Of a DNA stretch of 64,000 nt, positions 51,904 through 60,259 are shown one piece after another (positions within the stretch are counted from its first letter, which is position 1; each line of letters starts with the position of its first letter). The DNA is from G963676795 sp963677215 (lineage in GTDB: Bacteria; Desulfobacterota; Desulfuromonadia; Desulfuromonadales; Geopsychrobacteraceae): NCBI GenBank assembly GCA_963677215.1, contig OY781919.1, positions 2,666,001 to 2,730,000 of the forward strand. The letters run 5' to 3'. The notes under the pieces are model-generated. The model was not told the DNA's origin. It made no database searches and saw only the letters and a program-made list of their open reading frames with translations. A program made the position numbers and the translations under genes.

Positions 51904-51916
51904 CTTGGATGAAAAG

Positions 51917-53626
51917 ATGCAGCCTATCTCCCACAGACGCTGGCAATTGCGCCAGACTGAACCAAGACCAGAACTGGTCAACGAACTGGCCACGCGCCTG
52001 CGGATCAATCCTCTGACGGCGCAGATTATGGCGTTACGCGGGATCTGCGATGCGGACAGCGGCGAAGAGTTCCTGCACGCTAACCTGAGCCGTCTGCCCG
52101 ATCCCGATCTGCTGCCTGACATGAACATTGCCTGTCAGCGGATTGAACAGGCCTTATCACGCGGTGAGCGGATCGCTATTCATGGCGATTATGACGTCGA
52201 TGGCATTACTGGCTGCTCTCTGCTGGTCGAGGTGCTGCGCAAGCTTGGCGCAGATGTCGATTATCATATTCCGTTACGTCTGGTCGATGGCTACGGTCTT
52301 TCGGCCGAGGCTCTGCGTCAGGCCGCTAAACATGGCTGCAGCCTGGCCATTTCGGTTGACTGTGGGGTCAGTGCCGTGGCTGAAGCAGAATTGGCGGCCG
52401 AGCTTGGTCTCGATCTGATCATCACCGATCACCATCAGCCGCCGGAGCTTCTGCCCCGGTGTCTGGCCCTGATCAATCCGCATCTGCCGGGCTGTCGTTT
52501 CCCCTGGCGGGATCTCTCCGGAGTTGGCGTCGCCTTCTTCCTGCTTGCAGGACTGCGTCGCCGGTTGCGGGAAAGCGGTTATTTTCATAATCGCTCAGAA
52601 CCGGACCTGCGTCAGAGCCTTGATCTGGTCGCACTCGGAACAATTGCCGATATCGTTCCTTTGGGCGGGGTGAATCGGATTCTGACCCGCAGCGGCCTGC
52701 AACTGATGGAACGGGACAGTCGACCGGGGATCAGTGCCCTCAAGCAGGTAGCCGATGTCAAACAGGTGACCAGCGGGGTGGTCGGTTTCAGATTGGCACC
52801 GCGTCTGAACGCCGCAGGCCGCCTGGAAGATGCCGCTCTGGGGGTGCAGCTGCTGCTCAACGAGGAAGAGGATCTATCCGGACTCGCGAGTCTGCTCGAC
52901 GGCTTCAACCGTGAACGCCAGCAGCTTGAGCAGAAGACCTTGCAGGAAGCCTGTCGCAAGGTTGAAGAAGAAATTTCCGATGACAGCTTCAGCATCGTTC
53001 TGGCCGGCGAAGACTGGCACCCTGGTGTCATCGGTATTGTCGCCAGCCGCCTGGTGGAGCGCTACCATCGTCCGGTTGTCATGCTTGCCGTCGATGGTGA
53101 TCAGGTTAAAGGGTCGGCCCGTTCGATCAAGGGGTTCCATCTGCATCGTGGTCTGCAAGAGTGCGCCGGGCAGCTCAGCGCGTTTGGCGGTCATGAGATG
53201 GCGGCCGGCATGGCGCTGAAAAAAGGCAACATCGACATGTTCAGAAACAGCTTCGAGCTGGCCTGTCGCAGTCAGCTGCAGGCGGATGACCTGGTTCCGG
53301 TTGTGCTTCATGATGGCGAGGTCGAGCTTGAGCAGATCACCCGGGAATGGCTTGCTGAACTTGAGCTTCTCAACCCCTGTGGAGCGGGAAATCCCCAGCC
53401 TGCTTTTCTAAGCGTCCGCTGCCGGGTTCTTGATGCACGTATTTTAGCTGAGAAGCATCTCAAGTTCAGTGTCGAACAAGAGGGCGCACGGGTTGATTGC
53501 ATTGCCTTTGGCATGGCTGAACGCTATGCAGAACTGTCAGGCTGCGTAGATTTGTTATATCGTCCCGGCCTGAACACCTGGCGCGGAACAACATCAATTC
53601 AGCTACAGGTCACAGATTTTCATTGA
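51917..53626 (+). CDS. recJ: Single-stranded-DNA-specific exonuclease RecJ
   Basis: 5'-3' ssDNA exonuclease in recombination and mismatch repair. 569 residues from ATG 51917. DHH-family motifs: HGDYDVDGITGCSLL, VDCGVSAVAEA, ITDHHQPPELLP, LGTIADIVPL and DHHA1 signature GGHEMAAGMAL. A C-terminal OB-like region follows. A TTG at 51887 is in frame but sits inside the terminator loop and is rejected. The ribosome site is weak (GGATGAAAAG). The stop overlaps the murB region, so the two are probably coupled. Confidence 0.95.
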   Translation: MQPISHRRWQLRQTEPRPELVNELATRLRINPLTAQIMALRGICDADSGEEFLHANLSRLPDPDLLPDMNIACQRIEQALSRGERIAIHGDYDVDGITGCSLLVEVLRKLGADVDYHIPLRLVDGYGLSAEALRQAAKHGCSLAISVDCGVSAVAEAELAAELGLDLIITDHHQPPELLPRCLALINPHLPGCRFPWRDLSGVGVAFFLLAGLRRRLRESGYFHNRSEPDLRQSLDLVALGTIADIVPLGGVNRILTRSGLQLMERDSRPGISALKQVADVKQVTSGVVGFRLAPRLNAAGRLEDAALGVQLLLNEEEDLSGLASLLDGFNRERQQLEQKTLQEACRKVEEEISDDSFSIVLAGEDWHPGVIGIVASRLVERYHRPVVMLAVDGDQVKGSARSIKGFHLHRGLQECAGQLSAFGGHEMAAGMALKKGNIDMFRNSFELACRSQLQADDLVPVVLHDGEVELEQITREWLAELELLNPCGAGNPQPAFLSVRCRVLDARILAEKHLKFSVEQEGARVDCIAFGMAERYAELSGCVDLLYRPGLNTWRGTTSIQLQVTDFH

Positions 53627-53631
53627 TTGGT

Positions 53632-54609
53632 ATGACTATGGAAGAGACAGATCTTTTAGCGCAACTTGCCGCCAAGCTGGCGTGTAAAGCCGAGATCGGG
53701 GCTGTCCTGGCTGAGCACAACAGCTGGAAAATCGGTGGCCGGGCCGATCTGCTGATCGAACCGGAGAACATCGCTCAGGTCGCTGAAGCCGTGCGGCTGG
53801 TGCGTGATTCCGGGTTGCCGCTACTGGTGGTCGGGCAGGGAACCAACCTGCTGTTTGACGATGCCGGTGTCCGCGGTGTAGTCATGAAGCTGGGAGAACG
53901 TTTTTCGGCAATCCGCTTTGACGGTCAGGACATTTATGCGCAAGCCGGGGCCTGGGTGCCGCAACTCGCCCGGTTGGCGATGAAGCAGGGCCTCGCCGGT
54001 CTTGAACACTGCATCGGTATTCCGGGAACATTGGGTGGTCTGGTTGCCATGAATGGCGGCAGTCAGCGTCACGCCATTGGTGAAAATATTGTCAGGGTGA
54101 CAGTTGTCGACCCGCAGGGGAATATTGTCGCGCTCAGCAATGAGCAGTGTCATTTCAGTTACCGGCACAGTGCTTTGCAAGAGACCGGGCAGATCGTCGT
54201 TGCCGCGCAACTGTATTGCCCGCAGGCGGTCGTAACTCAGGTACGCCGGGAGATGCTTAACGATCTGCGCACCAGGCGGACAAAATTCCCGCGCAAGGAG
54301 CCGAACTGCGGCTCGGTTTTCTTAAGTACCAGTGAGATGCACGCGACCGTCGGACCGCCGGGCAAGATCATTGAAGAGGCGGGTCTCAAGGGAGAACGCT
54401 GTGGCCAGGCCCAGGTCTCGCACAAGCACGCCAACTTCATTGTCAATCTCGGTGGCGCCAGTTCCCGCGATGTCCTCTGTCTGATCGCTCGAATCCGGAC
54501 CCTCATCCGGGAACGGATCGGTTTCGACCTCTGTTGTGAGGTCCGCTACGTCAGTCCCGCCTGCGAAGTGATGTCCGCTCACAAAAAAGCGGATGAACTC
54601 TGTGATTGA
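53632..54609 (+). CDS. murB: UDP-N-acetylenolpyruvoylglucosamine reductase
   Basis: FAD/NADPH enzyme completing UDP-MurNAc synthesis for peptidoglycan. About 325 residues. FAD-binding motifs: LLVVGQGTNLLFDDAG and GIPGTLGGLVAMNGGS. The catalytic Ser is in PNCGSVFLS, and the final Glu probably lies in CCEVRYVSP. The start is uncertain among TTG 53623, ATG 53632 and ATG 53638, all without a strong ribosome site. The last codons (KKADELCD) form the left arm of a terminator, so coding and termination signals overlap. Confidence 0.93.
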   Translation: MTMEETDLLAQLAAKLACKAEIGAVLAEHNSWKIGGRADLLIEPENIAQVAEAVRLVRDSGLPLLVVGQGTNLLFDDAGVRGVVMKLGERFSAIRFDGQDIYAQAGAWVPQLARLAMKQGLAGLEHCIGIPGTLGGLVAMNGGSQRHAIGENIVRVTVVDPQGNIVALSNEQCHFSYRHSALQETGQIVVAAQLYCPQAVVTQVRREMLNDLRTRRTKFPRKEPNCGSVFLSTSEMHATVGPPGKIIEEAGLKGERCGQAQVSHKHANFIVNLGGASSRDVLCLIARIRTLIRERIGFDLCCEVRYVSPACEVMSAHKKADELCD

Positions 54610-54627
54610 GTTCATCCGCCATTTTTT
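54589..54627. terminator. Terminator overlapping the 3' end of murB
   Basis: GCGGATGAACTC (54589-54600) pairs perfectly with GAGTTCATCCGC (54608-54619). An A run lies before it and a T run after (54622-54627). The left arm is within murB coding sequence. It can also terminate the convergent aminotransferase gene. Confidence 0.85.
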
Positions 54628-54646
54628 CATAAAAACAATCTATTGC

Positions 54647-55828
54647 TCAGAGTCCGACCTCTTTGGCCAGTTTCTCCCAGACCGGCAGGCTGCGTTCGAT
54701 GATATCGTCATCGATACAGTAGGCGATGCGGAAGTAGCCGGGGGTACCGAAGCCGCTGCCAGGGACGAGCAGAATCCGGTTCTCCGTGGCTTTTTTGATG
54801 AATTCCATCTCGTCGGCCAGTGGTGATTTCGGGAAGAGATAGAAACCGCCACCCGGTTTGACAACCTCGAAGCCCAGTTCGGTCAGTTTGTTATAGAGCA
54901 TGTCGCGTTTGCGACGATAGGGCTCAATCGGCACACTGTTGCGCTGCAGGCTGGTAACCAGCCGTTGCATCAGGGCCGGAGCGTTGACGAAGCCGAGTAC
55001 CCGGTTGCAGAATATGGCTCCTTGCATGAACAGATTAACGTCGCTCATCTGCGGGCTGGCGGCGATGTAGCCGATCCGCTCACCCGGCAGCGCCAGATCC
55101 TTGGAATGAGAGGTGACGATAACCGAGTTGGCGATGCAGTTGAAGATACAGGGGACCTCTTCACCAAAGCTGATCTTGGCGTAGGGTTCGTCGGAAATCG
55201 CCAGGATGGTAATGCCGAACTCCTGCTCCTTGGCTGCGAGCAGATCCCCCAGTTGTTTCAGGATCGCCTGCGGATAGATCACCCCGGTCGGGTTGTTTGG
55301 CGAGTTGATGATGATGCCGCGGGTTCGTTCGTTGATTGCCGAGGCGATCGCTTCCAGATCCGGCTGGAAGTTTTCGTCGGTGGTGACCTCGACCGGAATC
55401 CCCCCCTGGTTGTCGATGTAGAATTTGTATTCGACAAAGTAAGGGGTGAGGATAATCACCTCGTCCCCTGGGTTGAGCAGGGTTTTGAGGACGACATTGA
55501 GCGCGGCACCCGCGCCGCAGGTCATGACGATGTTGCTGCCCTTGACCGGCAGACCGCAATTCTCGGCAATGGCTTCAGCGACGGCGGCGCGTGTTTCGTC
55601 ATAACCGGCGTTGTTCATATATCGATGCATGCCAGGAATCGGTTGGTCAGCGATCCTTTTCAACTCCTGATGCAGAGCTTCAGGAGGTTCCATGGTCGGG
55701 TTTCCCAGGGTGAAATCGAAGACGTTTTCGGCGCCGTACTGCTGACGCAGTGCGTTCCCTTCTTCAAACATCTTGCGAATCCAGGATGCATTCTCGATAT
55801 GGCTTTTTATCTTGTTTGAAATCGGCAT
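54647..55828 (-). CDS. PLP-dependent aminotransferase, class I (aspartate aminotransferase-like)
   Basis: 393-residue fold-type I aminotransferase. Motifs: FDFTLGNPTMEPPEAL, MTCGAGAALNVVLKTLL, INSPNNPTGVIYP, ISDEPYAKISF, and the PLP lysine in SHSKDLALPGERIGYIA. A conserved Arg for the substrate carboxylate is in YFRIAYCID. The exact amino donor is not readable. Its position divergent from pheA-tyrA fits transamination of phenylpyruvate or hydroxyphenylpyruvate, but aspartate is equally possible. ATG 55828 gives a normal family start. Confidence 0.88.
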   Translation of the reverse strand: MPISNKIKSHIENASWIRKMFEEGNALRQQYGAENVFDFTLGNPTMEPPEALHQELKRIADQPIPGMHRYMNNAGYDETRAAVAEAIAENCGLPVKGSNIVMTCGAGAALNVVLKTLLNPGDEVIILTPYFVEYKFYIDNQGGIPVEVTTDENFQPDLEAIASAINERTRGIIINSPNNPTGVIYPQAILKQLGDLLAAKEQEFGITILAISDEPYAKISFGEEVPCIFNCIANSVIVTSHSKDLALPGERIGYIAASPQMSDVNLFMQGAIFCNRVLGFVNAPALMQRLVTSLQRNSVPIEPYRRKRDMLYNKLTELGFEVVKPGGGFYLFPKSPLADEMEFIKKATENRILLVPGSGFGTPGYFRIAYCIDDDIIERSLPVWEKLAKEVGL

Positions 55829-55939
55829 TGCTCAGATCCTTCATTCATAAATGAAATTGATTTGAAAAACTGCTGAAGTTTAGCCCTCTGTTCAATCTCG
55901 GTCAAGCACGCTTTGTCTGCCCGACACACTGTTACGAAA

Positions 55940-55968
55940 TTGATTTTTGTCATGCTTTGGGCTACAGT
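55940..55968 (+). promoter_or_regulatory. Predicted promoter for pheA-tyrA
   Basis: TTGATT and TACAGT with 17-base spacing, ending 41 bases before the pheA ATG. It lies inside the upstream in-frame extension of pheA, which argues against that extension being translated. Confidence 0.5.
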
Positions 55969-56008
55969 CCTGCACTCACATTCAATTCAAGACGAAAGCG
56001 AAAATGTT

Positions 56009-57118
56009 ATGAGCGAAGACAAGCTTAAAGGGTTGCGTGAGCAGATTGATCAGATCGACGACAGTATCCTCGATCTTCTCAATCGCAGGGCGAGTGTTGT
56101 GCTTGAGGTCGGTAAGGCCAAGCATGGCCGTTCCGAGCAGGCTTTTTATGTTCCCAGCCGGGAAAAGGCGATCTATGAGCGGCTGACAGCCCAGAACCCG
56201 GGCCCGTTTCCCAATGACGGTGTCTGCAAAGTCTTTCGTGAGATTATTTCGGCGTCGCTGAACATGGAAATGCCGATGAAGGTTGCATTCCTTGGCCCTC
56301 AGGGAACCTTTACCCATATGGCTGCAACCCAGCAGTTCGGCATGTCGGCCCAGCTGTTGCCGCTCAAAAGCATTCCCGCCGTGTTTGAAGATGTCGCCCG
56401 GGGCAGAAGCCATTACGGTGTGGTTCCGGTCGAGAATTCGACCGAAGGGGTGGTCAACCATACTCTTGATATGTTTATCGATTCTGATCTGCAGGTGATC
56501 GCCGAGATCATGTTGGAGATTACCCATAATCTGGTTTCTCAGAGCACTGATATTGGCCGGATCCGTAAAATTGTCTCTCATCCTCAGGCCCTGGCTCAGT
56601 GCCGGCACTGGCTCGAAACCAACATGCCCGATACCCCGCAGCTTGATGTTTCCAGTACCGCTGCGGCAGCTCAGATGGCAGCCGAAGATGACGCAGTTGC
56701 TGCTATTGCCAGCACTGCGGCAGCTGATCAGTATGGCTTGCAGATTGTTAAGGCTCGCATCGAAGACAACGCAAATAACTACACCCGTTTTCTGGTGATC
56801 GGCAAAACGACCTCAAACAAGAGTGGTGCGGACAAGACTTCGATCATGTTCAGTATCAAAGATGAGCCGGGGATTCTCTATCGTATGCTCGAGCCCTTCA
56901 GTGCCCGCCGGATCAATCTGTCCAAGATCGAAAGCCGGCCGATGAAACAGCGTGCCTGGGAATACATCTTCTTTCTCGATATGATCGGTCATGTCGATGA
57001 CGCGGATATTTCAGCGGCCATCGAAGAGTTGCGGCCTCATTGTCACTTCCTCAAGGTCTTGGGCTCCTATCCGATCGCCAGAAAAGAGATCCGGGACGGG
57101 GGACGCACTGATGGATAA
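56009..57118 (+). CDS. pheA: Bifunctional chorismate mutase/prephenate dehydratase
   Basis: Converts chorismate to prephenate and then phenylpyruvate. 369 residues. The N-terminal AroQ chorismate mutase (about 1-90) has LREQIDQIDDSILDLLNRRA. The dehydratase domain (about 92-275) has FLGPQGTFTHMAA, VPVENSTEGVVNHTLDMFI and NYTRFLVIG. A C-terminal ACT domain (about 285-365, DKTSIMFSIKDEPGILYRML, then KIESRP) should sense phenylalanine. ATG 56009 is chosen over TTG 55913. The 3' end overlaps tyrA by eight bases. Confidence 0.96.
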   Translation: MSEDKLKGLREQIDQIDDSILDLLNRRASVVLEVGKAKHGRSEQAFYVPSREKAIYERLTAQNPGPFPNDGVCKVFREIISASLNMEMPMKVAFLGPQGTFTHMAATQQFGMSAQLLPLKSIPAVFEDVARGRSHYGVVPVENSTEGVVNHTLDMFIDSDLQVIAEIMLEITHNLVSQSTDIGRIRKIVSHPQALAQCRHWLETNMPDTPQLDVSSTAAAAQMAAEDDAVAAIASTAAADQYGLQIVKARIEDNANNYTRFLVIGKTTSNKSGADKTSIMFSIKDEPGILYRMLEPFSARRINLSKIESRPMKQRAWEYIFFLDMIGHVDDADISAAIEELRPHCHFLKVLGSYPIARKEIRDGGRTDG

Positions 57119-57980
57119 TCAGCCCCTTATCCCGCATCTGACGGTCATTGGTGTCGGGTTGATCGGTGGCTCGTTGAGCTTGGCGCTCAAGGCTGCCGGT
57201 GCGGTCGGGCGCGTCACCGGTTGTGGGCGCGGTAAACCTAACCTGGAAAAGGCTCTGGAGCTTGGCGTAGTAGATGACTTTGATCAGGACCCTGTTGCTG
57301 CAGTCGCCGGAGCTAATGTTGTATTTCTGGCCACTCCGGTCAAGAGTATGGCTGAGGTCGTCAGGCAGATCCTGCCCGGGCTCAAGCCCGGGGCTATTAT
57401 TACAGATGGTGGCAGCGTCAAGGAGGAGGTTGCTCAGCAGATTGAGCCTCTGTTGCCGGAAGGGATTCATTTCGTGCCTGGACACCCGATTTCCGGGACC
57501 GAAAAAAGTGGCGCTGATGCGGCCTTTGCAACCCTTTATAAAAACAAGCGCTGTATCCTGACACCGACAGAGAAGACCGATGCTCAGGCTGTCGATCTGG
57601 TGACCGCAATGTGGCAACAGGCGGGCAGTCAGGTGATCAGCATGTCGTTGAAAAAGCATGACAGGATTCTGGCTGCAATCAGTCACCTGCCACACATGGT
57701 TGCCTATGCTCTGGTCAATGCCGTCGGCTCCTATGATCATTTCGAGGAAAATATTCTTGAATACTCAGCCGGCGGATTTCGTGATTTTACTCGAATTGCG
57801 TCGTCTGATCCGACCATGTGGCGGGATATCGCCGAGACCAATCGTGATGCATTGCTTGAGATGATGGAGCAGTTCGAGATCTTTTTTGCCGAACTCAAAG
57901 CGGATATCGCCGCCGGGCAGGGGGAGAAATTGTTCGAGTTCTTCTTCCGATCCAAGCAGTTGCGCGACGCAATTCTATAG
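57111..57980 (+). CDS. tyrA: Prephenate dehydrogenase
   Basis: NAD(P)-dependent oxidative decarboxylase of prephenate (or arogenate) giving the tyrosine precursor. 289 residues. Rossmann motif LTVIGVGLIGGSLSLALKAAG; active-site segments FVPGHPISGTEKSGADAAF and HDRILAAISHLPHMVAYAL; then GGFRDFTRIASSDPTMWRDI. No ACT domain is attached, so feedback is not obvious. ATG 57111 lies inside the pheA end with GGGACGGGGG upstream. The stop codon TAG is the first three bases of the palindromic element downstream. Confidence 0.95.
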   Translation: MDNQPLIPHLTVIGVGLIGGSLSLALKAAGAVGRVTGCGRGKPNLEKALELGVVDDFDQDPVAAVAGANVVFLATPVKSMAEVVRQILPGLKPGAIITDGGSVKEEVAQQIEPLLPEGIHFVPGHPISGTEKSGADAAFATLYKNKRCILTPTEKTDAQAVDLVTAMWQQAGSQVISMSLKKHDRILAAISHLPHMVAYALVNAVGSYDHFEENILEYSAGGFRDFTRIASSDPTMWRDIAETNRDALLEMMEQFEIFFAELKADIAAGQGEKLFEFFFRSKQLRDAIL

Positions 57981-58122
57981 TTTTCAGTCGCAAATGGCTC
58001 TTTTTCGCTGTGGCGGCCTCAATCTGAGGAGTTGATTGTGCGGCGTAAATCACTACGCCTTCGCACAACCTCTCAGATTTCCTGGTCACGGAAAAAATTG
58101 CTCGTATCCAAGCTGAAAACTA
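57978..58122. repeat. 145-bp nested palindromic element between tyrA and aroA
   Basis: The 188-base tyrA-aroA gap holds a large imperfect palindrome. Its ends are perfect 10-bp inverted repeats, TAGTTTTCAG (57978-57987) and CTGAAAACTA (58113-58122). Inside are AATCTGAG (58021-58028) with CTCAGATT (58072-58079), a TTGTGC/GCACAA pair, and a central perfect stem GGCGTA-AATCAC-TACGCC (58042-58059). It contains no plausible gene. It could be a non-autonomous mobile palindrome (REPIN or MITE type) or a structured RNA in the pheA-tyrA-aroA transcript. No second copy was noticed in this window. Confidence 0.65.
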
Positions 58123-58168
58123 ACAGGCTCTACTCGTAAGTTTAACTATTAAGATAAAGAGGAATAAT

Positions 58169-59467
58169 ATGCACCCAAGTCAGACAAGACGTGTTGTCCC
58201 GGCCCCCGGCCTGCGTGGTGAGGTCGCGGTTCCTGGAGATAAGTCGATCTCGCATCGTTCGATCATGTTTGCTTCGTTGGCCGAAGGGGCGACCCGGGTC
58301 AGCGGTCTGCTGCGTGGTGAGGATTGCCTGTCGACGCTCAAGGCCTTTCAGCAGCTTGGTATTCAAGTCGAGGACAAAAGTGCTGATGAACTAGTTATCC
58401 ACGGGCGTGGTCTGGCCGGGCTGCAGGAGGCCGGTGATGTGATCGATTGTGGCAACTCGGGAACGACCATGCGTCTGATGAGTGGAATTCTCGCCGCTCA
58501 GCCGTTCTTTTCGGTGCTGACCGGGGATCAGTATCTGCGTAAGCGGCCGATGGCACGTATTATCAAACCGCTCGGGACCATGGGGGCGAAGATTCTTGGG
58601 CGCGAGCAGAATACCAAGGCTCCGCTGGCTATTATTGGCGGCAACCTGACGCCAACCACCTATGAGTCGCCGATCTCTAGCGCCCAGGTGAAATCTGCGG
58701 TGCTGCTGGCCGGCATGCAGATCGAAGGCGAGACGACCGTGACCGAACCTTTTCTCTCCCGTGACCACAGCGAGAGGATGCTGCGCTACTTCGGCGCCGA
58801 GATTGAATCCTTTGACGGCGGTGCCCGAGTCAAGGGGCGGGTTCAGCTTCAGGGACGCGATGTCAGTGTGCCGGGCGATATCTCTTCGGCAGCCTTTTAT
58901 CTGGTTGCCGGCCTGATCGTGCCGAATGCCGAGCTGTTGTTGCTCAACGTCGGGGTCAATCCGACCCGCAGCGGGATCATCGATATCCTGCAGCAGATGG
59001 GTGGCCAGATCGAACTCTGTAATCCACGCGAGGTTTCCGGTGAGCCGGTTGCCGATCTGCTGGTCAAAAGCAGTCAGCTCAAGGGGATCGATATCGCCGG
59101 AGAACTGATTCCCCGGGCGATCGATGAAATGCCGGTCGTCAGCGTCGCAGCTGTCTTTGCCGAAGGGGTGACGACCATCCGCGAGGCGGAGGAGTTGAGA
59201 GTCAAGGAGACTGATCGCATCGCTGCCATGTGTGACGTTCTTGGTAAACTCGGTGCTCAGATCGAACCCCGTGACGACGGTATGATCATCACCGGGACCG
59301 GGCATTTGAACGGTGGCGAGGTCGATTCATTCGGCGATCATCGGATTGCCATGAGTATGGCTGTTGCGGCGCTGGCAGCTGAAGCTGAGATCGAGATCAG
59401 TGATACCGCCTGCACCGAGACTTCCTTTCCCGGCTTCTGGGAACTACTTGATTCGATTCGGGGTTGA
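58169..59467 (+). CDS. aroA: 3-phosphoshikimate 1-carboxyvinyltransferase (EPSP synthase)
   Basis: Adds enolpyruvate from PEP to shikimate-3-phosphate. 432 residues. Motifs: GDKSISHRSIMFASLAEG, DCGNSGTTMRLMSGILAA, the PEP and S3P segment RKRPMARIIKPL, and LRVKETDRIAAM. The PEP-site stretch NSGTTMRL has Thr after GNSG, where class I enzymes have GNAGTAMRP, so it is of the class II-like type. ATG 58169 follows AGAGGAATAAT. The next gene cmk starts at its stop codon. Confidence 0.95.
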   Translation: MHPSQTRRVVPAPGLRGEVAVPGDKSISHRSIMFASLAEGATRVSGLLRGEDCLSTLKAFQQLGIQVEDKSADELVIHGRGLAGLQEAGDVIDCGNSGTTMRLMSGILAAQPFFSVLTGDQYLRKRPMARIIKPLGTMGAKILGREQNTKAPLAIIGGNLTPTTYESPISSAQVKSAVLLAGMQIEGETTVTEPFLSRDHSERMLRYFGAEIESFDGGARVKGRVQLQGRDVSVPGDISSAAFYLVAGLIVPNAELLLLNVGVNPTRSGIIDILQQMGGQIELCNPREVSGEPVADLLVKSSQLKGIDIAGELIPRAIDEMPVVSVAAVFAEGVTTIREAEELRVKETDRIAAMCDVLGKLGAQIEPRDDGMIITGTGHLNGGEVDSFGDHRIAMSMAVAALAAEAEIEISDTACTETSFPGFWELLDSIRG

Positions 59468-59469
59468 TC

Positions 59470-60147
59470 GTGAAGAAGCGTCTGATTGTCGCCATCGACG
59501 GTCCTTCCGGAGCTGGTAAAAGCACTCTGAGCAAGGCCTTGGCCAAGGAGCTGGGCTATATCAATCTCGATACCGGAGCAATGTACCGTTCTGTCGCCCT
59601 GCAGGCAAAACTTGCCGGGATCGATGTCGCCGATCAGGGCGAGTTGGGCGCTCTGGCTCGCGCGATGACAATCTCATTCGTAAAAGACGGCAGTAGAGAA
59701 CGTGTTCTGGTCAACGGGGAGGATGTCAGCGATGCGATCCGCACCCCAGAGGTCAGCCTGCTGACCGCCAGGGTCGCCGCCTGCCCCCAGGTCCGCGAGG
59801 CGATGGTTGCTCAGCAGCGGCGTATGGGCGGACAGGGCGGTGTTGTTCTAGAAGGACGCGACATCGGCACTGTTGTCTTTCCACAGGCTGAAGTGAAGTT
59901 CTTTCTTTCGGCTTCAGCCGCCGAGCGGGGGCGCCGCCGCTATGAGGAACTCAAGACCAAAGGGGAGAATGTCGATCTGGCCCGGACCATAGCCGAGGTC
60001 GAAGCCCGCGACGCAGCTGATTCAGCCCGTGAACATTCGCCATTGCTTCAGGCCGAAGATGCCATTGTTATCGATTCAACCCGCCTGACGATCGCTGAGG
60101 TCCTGGACACCATGTTGAGGGCGATCAGGGCCCACGAAGAAGAATAA
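59470..60147 (+). CDS. cmk: Cytidylate kinase
   Basis: Phosphorylates CMP and dCMP with ATP. 225 residues. P-loop IDGPSGAGKSTLSKALA, then LDTGAMYRSVAL, EGRDIGTVVFPQA and the lid region ASAAERGRRRYEEL. The start is set at GTG 59470 (KKRLIVAIDG); TTG 59464, whose TTGA overlaps the aroA stop, is the alternative. rpsA follows after 112 bases; ispH, which I recall between cmk and rpsA in Geobacter, is absent. Confidence 0.95.
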   Translation: MKKRLIVAIDGPSGAGKSTLSKALAKELGYINLDTGAMYRSVALQAKLAGIDVADQGELGALARAMTISFVKDGSRERVLVNGEDVSDAIRTPEVSLLTARVAACPQVREAMVAQQRRMGGQGGVVLEGRDIGTVVFPQAEVKFFLSASAAERGRRRYEELKTKGENVDLARTIAEVEARDAADSAREHSPLLQAEDAIVIDSTRLTIAEVLDTMLRAIRAHEEE

Positions 60148-60166
60148 CTCCCTGAAAAATATTGTT

Positions 60167-60195
60167 TTGTTTTTTCCCGGAGGCTGTGCTATCTT
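60167..60195 (+). promoter_or_regulatory. Possible promoter for rpsA
   Basis: TTGTTT and TATCTT with 17-base spacing in the cmk-rpsA gap. Downstream GC-rich inverted segments near 60200-60235 may fold in the leader. Confidence 0.4.
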
Positions 60196-60259
60196 GCGCG
60201 TCTCTACGCGAGTCCGCCGCCGTCAGGCGCCGGGAAATTCTTAAGGGGGTATCATCCCA

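Noticed and set aside
51887..51916. TTG start for recJ
   Set aside because: The codon sits in the loop of the preceding terminator with no ribosome site. ATG 51917 gives a normal RecJ N-terminus.
55913..56008. N-terminal extension of pheA from TTG 55913 that looks like a signal peptide
   Set aside because: A good promoter (55940-55968) lies within it and ATG 56009 gives the normal chorismate mutase start, so the hydrophobic stretch is chance.
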